From the NCBI GenBank assembly GCA_035079385.1, contig JAVHKY010000053.1:3596001-3660000 (forward strand): a stretch of 64,000 nt of DNA, written 5' to 3'. The notes beneath the pieces were generated by a model. It did no database searches and had not been told where the DNA came from. It was given only the letters and a program-made list of their open reading frames with translations. This document shows positions 10,535 to 22,009 of this stretch, one piece after another (the stretch's first letter is position 1; every line of letters begins with the position of its first letter). The DNA is from Aspidiotus rigidus. Lineage: Eukaryota; Arthropoda; Insecta; Hemiptera; Diaspididae. The translations under genes and the position numbers were made by a program.

Positions 10535-11320
10535 TACTCCTCTTGTATCTTATCGAGTTGAGCAGATGTCCTCCAACTCCTAGGGATATTGAATTCTTGT
10601 AGTGAAAGTTCGCTTCTCACTTGATTGCTACGACCGTCCGTTGATAGCACTGGAAAGAGCGGGGATATGCAGGGGCAATGAGATATGAATGATACATTAT
10701 TGATGACAGCAGCAAACACGATTCGTCAAAGCTCAAGAAATTTCTAAGTAATCGTACACCTATTTCGATCATGAATAGTCAAAGATTTCGGAATCGATGT
10801 TGCGTCCGAGACAGTATAATTCAATTCCATCGTTCCAGTATGGTTTTTCAGAGTGAAAACTGTTTCGAACTAATCTTTTGAGATTCACATTTATAGAGCT
10901 CTAGATGTACGAATCTCCTCACAGGTTGTTTCACCCTAGATTTCGAGAACGCATTTGATTGTGCCAATTACTCATAAAACTTGTTTTCCTTGGCCTCTTC
11001 GTTACCAAGACGCCACATCCAAAGCTTTCTGGACTCGACCTTTGGCTTCAGTCTACTCTCGCAACAGCCTTGTCTAGACCTTCTACTCTTCCTCACGGAT
11101 TGAAGGACGCAGACAGGGTTCGATAAGGAAAGAAACGAAGACCGCTGTCGAATTTCTGCACATTTCAGGGGTTGAAGAGTTTGTTCGCGAGGGGTCCTAG
11201 ATTCGAACCCCGCTGGAAAGGAGCAGATATTTAGGCGTGTTTCGTTGTTCCAAAATTCTTCCCTCCTTTCACTTTGTAAGCATCCTGATTCATAGGTTGA
11301 ACTCTCTTCAGTTCAAAGCT
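10535..11320 (+). repeat. diverged dispersed repeat, copy 3 of 3
   Basis: This copy parallels 9256-10080 block by block, including CTAGATGTACGAATCTCCTC (compare CTAGATGGGCGAATCTTCTC) and TTTCTGGACTCGACCT. It also carries GATTCGAACCCC, in the same place as GGTTCGAACC in copy 1. It is too decayed to encode protein. Confidence 0.6.
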
Positions 11321-14300
11321 TCTAGCTGATGAATTACTTCATAATAATCGATTTGCGGAAAATTGCGATTGCTCACTTAAATTTGTTCAAGATTTGAGGA
11401 ATCGACAGGCTGTATACTGAAGACCTCCCCAAAATTTGTAGCCTATTACCTTTCCTGATGGTGGAAGTCTATGTGTAAAGAATTGAACCCTCGCAGCTAC
11501 CCCATAGTGAACAGAATATTCAAAAGCTACACTCGATTTATAGTACTGTGTGAGTAATTTTTAAAAGATTGGAGTGGAGCAGCACTTGGATAAATCATGA
11601 AGAATTACATTATCAAGTTTGAAACGTTCTGCGAATCACTTAAATTTGTTCGTTTGTCTTCCACTGAAATGACAATTCTTGTACGCACAATGTTTCTGTC
11701 GTAAGACCCTCTTTCAACGGGTGATTTCGACTGTAATAGATTACGCGATACCGCATTGCGTCGAAGGAAAAAATTGTATGTAATGACAAAAATAGTTCGT
11801 TGACCCAGACCGGATGTCATCTTTTTCGCAATTATACCGTTGTCGCAGTCTCTGAGAGGCCGTCTTCAAGGCTTCTACGTCGTCAATCTTTCTGCGCGAA
11901 GGGTTCCAATCGTAAATGGACTGGTTCGAATATTGGTCGCCCGCGTATTCCTCTTTCGAAATTTGTACGTTTTCGAATTCACCTTACTTGGCGAACCAAC
12001 GATGCTAAAATTGGAAATGCCGATGAAGACGCGGTGCACGTCTGGTATGGAGTTCCTCTCAGTACTCGACGTGCTTTCTCGGTGATGTATATGCATATCG
12101 TCTCAATTCTTTTTACCGCGTTTAGACACGCGTATATTTAAATATGGTAAGGAGTACATCAAGTTTCAGCGTGATTATTATAATCCTGATTAATCCGAGA
12201 AAATTCATCGCGACGGGATGTCTCATTTCTACGCATTACTGTACGATAAAACCACTTATACGAATTTTGAAACTAGCGACGGCGTTGAATTCCGGATAGA
12301 GAAGTTGGTGTGTGTATGTGTGCTTGTGTGTAGAACAAAAAATATCTTCGAAAGTTGCTCGCCTCTTGGTTTTTTTTTTTTTCTCGCGCGTTTTCGTCGA
12401 GTTTGTTCTTTAGTAAATTATCATTATTATTACTCGCGTCGTATTTACATTTATTCGAATAATTTTTCTCCTTGTTCGCACGTATCCAAAAAATCTTTTA
12501 ATATAATATTGCTACACTTACGTACCGAAATTTATGAGCTTCGTGAATGGACATTACTGCGTCACGGTGTATGGAGTAGCATTTTGTCGTAAAGTTGTCT
12601 GTCACGTTGTCGTTATTTCCTCTCCGTGTGGAGGGTAGGTGTGACAGGCCTTACAAAAAGGAAATAAATGTTAGAGAGCACAGTTGCATTAGTGGAAGAT
12701 GGAATGAGAGAAATTTAGCGGGAAAATTTTTACAAATGGACGAGAAAAGAAACGAGAATAGGATCATTTATGAGAATCTTTTTTCGCGAAATAGAAAAGA
12801 AAGTGGACTTGGATTTCTTCGGATCAGAAAAGAAAAGTGAATTAAATATATTATGTATCTATTTTTGCTGGGTTTATTGCTTGTCTGTTCATAAAATTTT
12901 ACGAGGAAGGCTGGATTTCGTACAAGAGAAGATTGGTGCTCGTGAACATCAAAAAAAAAAAAAAGAAAGAAAATTGAAGGAGAAATATCGAAAAAATTGG
13001 AGTTGATGCAATGGCAGCGGGGAACCCGCGAGCTTCGCGGCTCCGTGGAAAATTTTCTGTTTTCTCCATGTCTAAATTAGGACAGAAAAAAGATGGCTAA
13101 CTTGAGTGAAAAAATTATATAATTTACATTGGCGATCGCCGCATGATGCGTTTATTGACTTGAAATTAACCAAGAGTTGAATATCTCTTTTCTGGTTTAC
13201 TTGGGATACGTATTGACCTTGCGTTTGAAAGTACAGAACCGATTGAAATTGTTTTTTAAAGTCTTAGTGGAAAACAAAACGTGCGGCCCGATCTAAAGAG
13301 AGAAATTGCTTGCTTTAAGGGAGGCTTTAGCCATGTAAGAGCGAATATACTTAGCAATCTTTATTATCTGAAGTACACCCATTCTTCTACGCAGTCTAAC
13401 CTAATTTGGGTTGATGGCGTCATCGTAGTTGGTCGTGGACGTTTTCTGAGGATACCTTCCAAGTAAAGCGGATAGCGAGTTTCTCACCTGGATGATCAGT
13501 TTCTGAAAACCAGGAGAAACTGGGAAAAGTCAGAGTATTTGGGAGCATAATATTGAGAAGTTTGGAGAATCTTGGCTGTATTCAGATCGCGGTCTATAAC
13601 CTAGAGCCCAAGAGGAAACCAATTGCGGCCTGGTAATAATTGAAGGACGCCCAGATTGCGGTTCAAAAAATATAATGATACATACTTCATAGCCAGAAAC
13701 TGTGTCACTCGCTCTGTCTCCCCTCTTTTGGTGTCGATTATAGGTCATTTTCAACTTGCCTCACCATCACGCTAGAAACGGTGATATCCAAGAAATTGAT
13801 CGTTTGTGAATTGAGCAGATGGTTAGAATGATCTGAGGAAACTCAAAAAACCATGGAGTAAATATGTCGATAATGAAATCTAATTCCAAAAATCGACTCT
13901 TTTTTTATCTCGTATCTGAAACCTGATCGAATTGCGCACTTTGCAAATCTTTTGCCGATGAAGAGATTTCAATCTTTTTCGCAACTTTTGGGCCGCAATC
14001 TGGTTTCAACCTTTTTTTCTTGGGTCGTAATGGGGGTCATTCGAAAAAGTTTCTGGGGCGCAAATTTTTTTTTTTTCTGGTCGCAATCCGGATCTGTATT
14101 GGTTAATATTCATTTGCCTGTGAGATCATCAGTAAAATGCCTAACTGAAAAACTTCCCTTTTTTCGGGGGTGGGGGGGGGGGGGGTGACAGTCGAAAAAA
14201 TAGAGAAAAATTTAGGATTTTTTTCTAGTCAATTTTTTCATTTTTCGGGGGTTGGGAATTCAAATCCCATGAAAAAAAAATTATGTCTCTTCTTCTTAGC

Positions 14301-16239
14301 TGCTCAATATCCTTTGGACTACGAAAATCGGTTGACTAGCAAAGAAGTTTTTGCAATGTCTGGTCTTAATTAGACTTTATAGCGGGGGACATAATTAGAC
14401 TCCATCTTGTGTGGGATCAAGTCTCCAACCAATGGTTACACTTGTATTAAAATTCTGGGCTTTTGGCGCAAATGCCGCTATCAACCTTTCAATCCTACAC
14501 GACATGGAGTTCCATTATTGTGTCTTGATCTTAACAGGTCCAAAAGCTTCATTTACTCCTCCCTCTGATTTTTCAAGTCGAGATTCTCTGCAGTTTCCTT
14601 CTAACATAGAGCTCATGCCTTGCAATTTTTTGAACAAATGGGTTAGCCAACTTTTTCCGTTTAATAGACCTCGTACTAGCCTGTAATGTACAGCTAGACC
14701 ACATGCAAAGAGCGAAACCTTCCTTCAAAAATGAATAGATCGCATGTGAAACGGGCAACGAAAATTACTGACATGGTGTAAGGAGATTGTAACAATTCTT
14801 CAATATTCATCTATCTTACCTCTTCATTCTTCAGTTCAACTTTTTCAAAAACTTTGTGAAAAGTTCATATTGTACATCCTCTTACAGATCAACCATCTCC
14901 GTTCTCTACTCTTCAGTCTAAATCCTCTCAAGTGCTTCTGATGACGTAATCTCGCGATTCAAGTCCAAAATTTTTCTGAAAGGTGTAGCAAGGCAAGAAT
15001 GGTCAAAGTGTCCCTAAAAGAGGCATCTACGAAACCTGGACGTCCTAGAATAGCGTACATAACTTTTTCAAATAGTGTGCCACGGGGAGACAGAGGGTTT
15101 CACGTCCAATTTTCTTCCGGGTGCTGTAACGGATGTAATATTGTCGAACCCTTTGACGTTCGCGTTGTTACGTTACAGTGCCCGGGAGAAAACTGGACAT
15201 GAACCCCTTATTCTGTACACACTCAGAAATTTCTCAAAAAATACGTACATATGTTGTTCTTTGACGTCGCAAAGAAAATGTAAGATGATGCACCTCTCGG
15301 GACATCTCTACCCTGATAGATCCTTTTCGCATTAGGTTAGGTCCCCGGACTGATGGACAGATAAGAGGATGCACCCCAGCGGGTCCCTTGCCTTAGAAAA
15401 AAAAATTGTGCTTGTTTGATTTCTCGTAGAATCTGCTGCTCCGGAAGTTTTGTATTGTTTTGCAGAGCGTTCTTCTCTCACTATCTTCGGTAACAAAAAC
15501 TTCTTTTTTCTGTCCATTCCCGATTGCAGGATTATGTGCTACTGGTAAGTTTGCTGCGGCGTCGGCTCATTTATCGTTCTCTTCGTTCATTTGACTCGGT
15601 GGACCGAGAAGGCCCAAATATTTTAGTTCTTACATGCTCTCACAATTCATTGATGGTATTTACCGATCATCCCAACGACCGGACCTTCTAATCTTCAAAT
15701 GCTGCATAGGTGAAGGAAAACGGAAGCTTATCACAAGAATGGGTTGCAGTGGAATGGAGCCTCATCTGTTGGCTTTCTAGTAGGATCCTATTAGTTTAAT
15801 TATAATAATATGTAAGTAGTACAATGCAACTTCTTATGTCTGTCGTAATGAGTAACAAAAGTCTTCAGAAATTTATGAGTTCTATGAATATAGCGTCACT
15901 GTATTATTATGGTATTGGAGTAGCATTTTGTCCGGGATTCGTCTGTCATGTCATCGTCTTTTTTCTTTTTCCTGTGCATGAAGGGAGGATAGGGAGGTGC
16001 GTTTCTATTTAAGTGTGCCTTTTTTAAAATGTACATTATTATAATAATGATAATAACAACGTTTAATATCATCCAGCCGAGTTATAGGCGGAACGTTGTA
16101 GAAACGTGTAATGTAATATTATACCCACGTATATCAGTGCTCTCCTCGACTTGGAATAAAACGCGCAGCAATATAATCTACATCTACCGCCTGTACGACG
16201 AATTCCTTACATTCTCGCTATTCCATCAGGTCTTTGGCT
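11321..16239. other. intronic DNA with G-runs and no recognised gene
   Basis: Nothing convincing is encoded. The 13560-14100 part repeats loosely related phrases around GCGGTC/GGTCGCAATC and TTCGAAAAAG. A long G-run with two interruptions lies at about 14165-14187 (GGGGGTGGGG...), followed by further T/G-rich sequence. The open frames up to 124 codons overlap on both strands and are probably chance. Confidence 0.45.
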
Positions 16240-16690
16240 CTTTTTCTCGCGTACGGTGGTGTATGTGTGTGTGTGTGAGCGTGTATTTTCGTTCTCGTTT
16301 TTCTACCGCGTCCACGTTTATGAGACAGGATTCGCGCGCTGTAAGTCAGGAAGAACGTAATGTAGCGTCAGGAATATTGATCCCTTGTTGTACATCACGG
16401 ACGGTTCTCGGGGCCGGTCGCACACTCGCATACACCGGCGCGACGCACCGCGGTTCCGTACAGACTCGTCGTCGTTCACGAAACGCCGCTGCAGGTGGGG
16501 CGTTCGTTGTCGATGCCGCGCCGTGCTCCTTCGACGACGACTCGTTCCGTTCTCTTCGCTTCTCGTCTTCTCTTGTCTCGTGTTCGAACAATGCAAAATG
16601 CGATTGTCATCAGTTTTATTGTTGCCGCACAGCGTGCGCCTCATTCCGCGAGAGCGGGTTTTTGTAACAGTTTCCTCCCCCGTATTATAT
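16240..16690. promoter_or_regulatory. CpG-rich block inside the 5' intron, possible regulatory region
   Basis: This stretch is clearly richer in GC and CpG than its AT-rich surroundings. It opens with a short (GT)n run near 16262-16276. Long open frames occur on both strands (up to 212 codons from 16029 on +, 131 on -), as expected when a GC-rich block lacks AT-rich stop codons. None of the translations looks like a protein family. It could be an internal promoter, alternative first exon or enhancer of exd. This is inference from composition only. Confidence 0.3.
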
Positions 16691-19178
16691 CGCGCTATGA
16701 AAGATAACGCCAATGTACATATTACAATAAGTATTTATTCATCAAGAATACATCATATTATTATCATCGCGACTGCACTTTACACACGATATTTCGCGTC
16801 GGAACGAAAATATTTCGACGCGAGATGTATATATTGCTCGAAAGAAGGGAAGCGTACGTGACGGCGATAATGAGAAGAAGAATATTTTGGACTGAGAATC
16901 GTTTCGTGAGGGAGTGTGTCATTTGAAAAATTCCCGCTGTCAAGTCGCGAATAATGTACGGGTTATCATACTCGTAAATTGAAATTTCGCCAATTATATT
17001 TCGAGGAACGACGTAGGTAAATGTAAAATTGTTAAAGCGTGAATTGGCGAATTTTACTTGCGAGAAGAGATGCGCGTAATATTTTCCCGTTCATCCAAAA
17101 AGGTAATAATATTCACGTACCAGCGGTATCGGTGTCTCTTGCGGTTATCGCTGGCGACCTCAATAATAATTTTTCTTTCTCTCTCCCATTTTTTGTCATC
17201 GTTTACCTCGTCCAGAGTGAGAGTACAAATAATTACTTATACATCGTCTGTGTCGTCATTCTTAATCCGGTAATGCATGTAACCTCCCACTCGGCTACTT
17301 TGTACATTATTGACGCTATTTGAATGTTGCCAATCGCTTATTCTAATATTATTATACGCGTTGACATATTCGAACGTTTGCTGAAAATTATCTAATCCGA
17401 TACCAGACCAAAAGGTAACGAACGTCGCAAATCGTGCCGCGATTAGGACCGGTTCTCCGTGAAATATCTCCGCAAAAAAAAAAAAAGAAAAAAGAAAGAT
17501 GCTTTCGCTTCGAAGAAGACGATCGTGATGTGGTAGGCGCGCAGACATCTCAACGTTATCTGATGGAAGGGAAGAAATATCATAAAACTGTTTATTACAT
17601 GACTATGACAGCTAATGACATCGGTAAAGTGGAATAAATCGCGTTTCATTCACGTTGCGTGTAAACGTCAAACGGTTTCTTGACGAAATTATCCCCGGGT
17701 TAAGTAACGCGATGAGTGATAGATCTTTCGCTGCATCTGATGATGCGTGTAAACAAACAGATTTGATGATGACGCACTCGACGAAGTATGTATTTAAAGA
17801 ATACGGTAAACGTGCTTTGACCTTTTCTGAAATTTTTTTTTTTCTCTCGAAAAAAGAGGTGGTCTATCATCGCGAGCGCTCACTTGTCTGGTCCATACAA
17901 GGACAAATCCAATGACGCAAAATGATTTCGATGTCAACGAGGGCTCGGGCCGAATCGCATCATTTTTTGCCAGAGTGACACCCCTAGAGAGAAACGTGGT
18001 CGCGAGATTATATAATTTTAAAATTTACATGTCTGTACCTTCTTCGCTTTTACATTGTAAGTCAAATTGCGCCAGGTATTCCAGAAGATGTGTGCTGACT
18101 TACTTGCGCCTGCAGATCATTGAGACAAACGAACTAAAAAGGATTCATTTTCCCCGTCATGTGATTGTATGGAGGTGATGCTATGTTCAATTTTTGCGGT
18201 GAATGTTGCTCACGTACCATCTTTAAGATCAAGAAGTCGTATATCACTGAATTTTATTAGTGTGTCAATATAGGTGTAAGGAGAAGGATGTCTTCATCGA
18301 ATATAAAGTTAAACATTTCGTATACTGTTTGTAACGCAGGTCTACCTCTCGGAAGCGAATTGTTCGCTATTCGGAATTTTTTGATCTTGAGGCTTGTGGA
18401 AAAAGATTGCAACTGACTTCGTTCGCTGCTTCTGACGTCTATTTCATCAATTACGTTCAATGAGGCTAGCAGAGCATGTTTCTCACGAGGGGATTTCTCG
18501 ATATTTCTCAATTTGACATCTGGTTGAAATTTTTTGAAGTCCTTTTGCCCTGTCGTACACAAAGTAAGCGGGGCCATTTCCGTGTATAGCACTTTCAAAA
18601 ATAACCTACGATGACGATTGATCACGTCATCTAATTCGATTGCACAAAATTCTAACCCCTCGACGTTTCCTCGAAAATGATAACTTCGCAGACACAGACG
18701 TTTCCTGAGAATGACCCCGAACAAAATCAATGACGAGTTCCATTGCTTTATCTAGCCTAGACAAATTTCTCTTTGCAAGGTAACATAAAAATCAATCGAA
18801 CGCAGATCAAGAAAATTCTAGGCCCCAGACAATTCCCTGAAAATGATGACGTCACGAATGAGCGGAGGCGAACGTTTTCTAAAAATGACCGCTCAATAAA
18901 AGAAATTGCGAGTTCCCCGCTAAAAACCTTTCCAGCGACAACACGAGGAGAGAGGATCTTGTACAAATCTTACTGACGACATAAACGTATAAAAGGATGG
19001 CACTTTTTGAACTCTAAACCTCTGTAGAAGAGAGGTGAGCTCTGAAGCCTCATGGACGTGGGACTGCGAAAAATTTTGCCGATTTGAATTGGTATGTGAA
19101 AGAAGGGACTTTTCATCTCTCACAGTAATCGATTATCAAATGATAGACCTACTAGGTTTCTGATCTTGTAGTTAGGTA
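16691..19178. other. intronic DNA, nothing recognised
   Basis: AT-rich sequence with no recognisable coding region. From 18670 to 18960 a phrase like GACGTTTCCTGAGAATGACC recurs in decayed form, suggesting an old repeat. Confidence 0.45.
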
Positions 19179-20147
19179 GTTCTATGGGTGTCCGGACTTT
19201 TGGGCGCGGCCGTTTGGGCGTTACCATCTGGGCGCCGGGTACATTCGGGCGCGAAGGGGTATTTTTCGAATTTTCAGCGCCATTTACTGGTGGACCAATA
19301 AAAATGCCAATTTGTAGAAGGACTGCAACTGTCACCGCCGGATATACCCGCGTAGTGGAGGTCGCAAAGGGGTACGGGTGATAGCCGGACGTTATGGAGC
19401 AAATCATAGACGTCTTTTTCCCATACACGGCGTCTACCAAATTAAAAAATTGAAAGTATTGGTTTCTTGTAGAGTTCTTGAAAGGTGTTCCATAAAACCA
19501 TAATTCCAGTGGTGTAGCACTAGGGATGGTGTCAGGGGGTCCGGGCTCCTTTGAACTTGAACATTTGCCTTAAAATACTGTCAAAATCACAGAAAAAAAC
19601 CTATTCGACCTAGGAATTCAAATTTCTTTTTTTTTCAATTGGGTCAGAAATGGGACTTTTATTGGATCATTTTAACAAAAAACCTGCTCTATCGGTTTTT
19701 TTTTTTTCTTTTTAAACCCCGCTGTCTGGTAGGACGGCAAAACTCGGATTTTGAAAAATCTTCAAGTCCTTCTATCATATATAGCTTGAGGGACAGTTTG
19801 ATGACGTCATAGGTCAGTTTTTTCCAAGTCCCCCTCCTACTCTCCTATCATACTGTAACGTTTGATGATGTTATAGGTCAGCCTTGTGACGTCACAACCT
19901 ACAATTTTCAGATTCGGCGCCTAATTGTCCCTGCGTCCAATTGACCCAACGCTCAAACGGTCGCGCCCAAAAGTCCGTGAACCGTTCAGTTTTTTCCAAG
20001 TCCACCTCCTACTCTCCTATCATATATAGCCTGTAACGTTTGATGACGTCATAGGTCAGCCTTGTGACGTCACAACCTACAATTTCGGCGCCCAATTGTG
20101 CCGGCGCCCAAAACGGTCGCGCCCAAAAGTCCGTGAACCGTTCTATG
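19179..20147. mobile_element. 953-bp terminal-inverted-repeat element with 8-bp duplications
   Basis: GTTCTATG at 19179-19186 is repeated at 20140-20147. Between them (19187-20139) the ends are inverted copies: GGTGTCCGGACTTTTGGGCG from the left, GGTTCACGGACTTTTGGGCG from the right. Both continue into CG(G/A)CCGTTT(T)GGGCG and further GGCGCC blocks. The right part is internally duplicated (about 19818-19989 and 19990-20139, period about 172 bp), each unit with GACGTCATAGGTCAGCCTTG or a close variant, and an end-like block. No transposase is present. The 8-bp duplication suggests hAT-like mobilisation. Confidence 0.8.
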
Positions 20148-21140
20148 CTACGATTATACTAGGCTTTCATAGCCGTATACTAGCCCAGAAACAGCGAGTG
20201 CGTCCGTCAGCTCTTCAATAACAAACAGTAGAGGAGAGACCCTTACAGGTTTTTAGGTGGTACTACTACCAGGAAAATCGTCGGGGAAAAAGGGCATGCT
20301 TTTTTTTTTTCACCACGCTTGATGACACCATCAATGACCTTGACTTAGGTTAGGGTCTTGGAAAAGTTTCGGCTCTCGTTATTTTGAGACCTATATCCTT
20401 TACCTTCAACAAACTAGGGTTAACATACAGTAAAGAGTGTACTAGGCTGCGCTAGGCCTGACATGCGATATACCAGGATCTTAATACATTGTATGTTAGG
20501 CTAAGTAGTTCACCTTGCCCCATGTACTGGGCTTTTTCTATAGTAGCCCTAACATAATTTACTGCTATGCTTTTCCTATACTAGAGCTAACATACGGTAG
20601 CTATGCTGCTCAAGTTAGCCTCCAATAAACGAGGCTAAGCTATGGGGGGGGGGAGGGTAATATTTTCTTGTGGAGTGAAGAAAGTTTATTTCCTATTGTC
20701 TGCTGCTGAGTTAACGGTGGCAATGCTCGGTGACGGACACAACTGTATTACAAAAATCAGCACCCCACAAATGTACCAAAGGTTTATCGAAGCGAGATGC
20801 TAGATTCACTTATGCCTGGGGCAAAATTATAAATGGCTATATGGTCAGAAAACTGTTGGACTGCTTATGCTTGAGGCTAATGGATAATGAGTCTCTTACA
20901 CTGAAGGCTAAATAGTAATTGGTTCTTGTTGTGGTCACTGCAATCCACATACTATGTCTTGGTCTTCATACCTCCTCTTCTTTATTTCTCCCTCTCCGTT
21001 TCCAGTGCCGTAGCTTCTTCGCCGTTGCTCGTAGGTATCCAGTCGATCTTTCCTCATCTATATCCAGGTTTCGGTGCCGGTCCGTCTCGAGTAGTTGGCA
21101 TTCTTTGAAAACATAAGTTGCAGTTTTCTTGAGTACTCAG
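20148..21140. other. intronic DNA, nothing recognised
   Basis: Contains a GGGACTTGG-type phrase near 20346 (GGTCTTGGAAAAGTTTCGGC), related to the dispersed motif elsewhere, and a G-run at 20644. No coding region is supported. Confidence 0.4.
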
Positions 21141-21148
21141 CAGCGACA

Positions 21149-21590
21149 TCAGCGACATATTGGATTATCTTTTCTTTTGTTTTGAGAGCGTTGAATGATG
21201 TCTTTATTCGCTTTTTTGGTGGTTCCCCAGAGCTGAATGCCGTAGCACCAGACCGGACGTATGATACTCATATAAACAAGACGTTTCTTGGGTAGGCTCA
21301 GGGGGGAGTTGCGTCCGATCAGCCAATATAGCTTTCGTAGTTTAAGGTTCACTTCTTCTCGCTTCTTACGGACGTGAATCCTCCAATTTAGTTTTGAGTC
21401 CAAGTGCATTCCCAAGTACTTAGCGGACTCACTGCGGAGCACTATCTCGTCGTTGATGACCGTTGGAATATGATGGTGATGTCGTAGCATGAAATCGACT
21501 CTTTCAGATTTGGTTTCGTTGAGCTTTATTTTCCAGTTATTTGCCCACTTACACACGTCGTTGACAGGTTCGTGATAGGAAGAAACAGGT
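21149..21590 (-). mobile_element. Jockey-type LINE fragment, RT C-terminal part
   Basis: The minus-strand frame 21149-21556 encodes CKWANNWKIKLNETKSERVD, KYLGMHLDSKLNWRIHV, LVYMSIIRPVWCYGIQLWGT and then loses the family frame after about SQNK. These are the thumb and C-terminal blocks of a Jockey-clade reverse transcriptase, related to but clearly different from the copy at 3998-5446. The catalytic domain is absent, and the fragment is truncated at both ends and frameshifted. Confidence 0.85.
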
Positions 21591-21890
21591 ATCAGGTTAG
21601 TTTGTCTTACTTATAGGAATTGATTCCTTTAGTCATTGTCCGTATGGGTCATTGTTGGTCCAACGAATTCCTGATAAGTAGTGACCCGTGAAAGAGAGAA
21701 GGTATGACATAGTATGACGTCAAAGGCTCATACTAGGCTGTTCAGGCGAATGGGAGCTCGTGAGGTACTCAGCTCAAAATACAATATAGTGGACATAAAT
21801 GAAGCCACCGACATACAGTTTATACTAAGCTGAGGAATACCAGTTGGGGGAGGGGGGTCATTATGACGTCGTCATGATCTGTGTGTCAGA

Positions 21891-22009
21891 AGTCAATACA
21901 ATACTGAACAAAACTCCGGAATTCTCCAAAGGAGTAACCAGAGGGAAAGCTCTCCTTCACTGTTTACTCCCTTGGAGTATTCTGAAACTCTTGTTCAGTA
22001 TGATTGACT
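21891..22009. mobile_element. 119-bp hairpin, MITE-like
   Basis: The left half (AGTCAATACAATACTGAACA, then CTCCAAAGGAGTAA) is an imperfect inverted copy of the right half (reverse complement AGTCAATCATACTGAACAAG, then CTCCAAGGGAGTAA). Almost the whole segment pairs with itself. No target duplication was identified. Confidence 0.65.

Noticed and set aside
16029..16861. 212-, 158- and 131-codon frames on both strands
   Set aside because: They overlap in a CpG-rich block, have compositions like shuffled GC-rich DNA (Arg/Ser/Cys-rich), and match no family.
21607..21690. Possible MITE with CTTACTTATAGGAATT ends
   Set aside because: The inverted match is short and interrupted; not enough to call an element.
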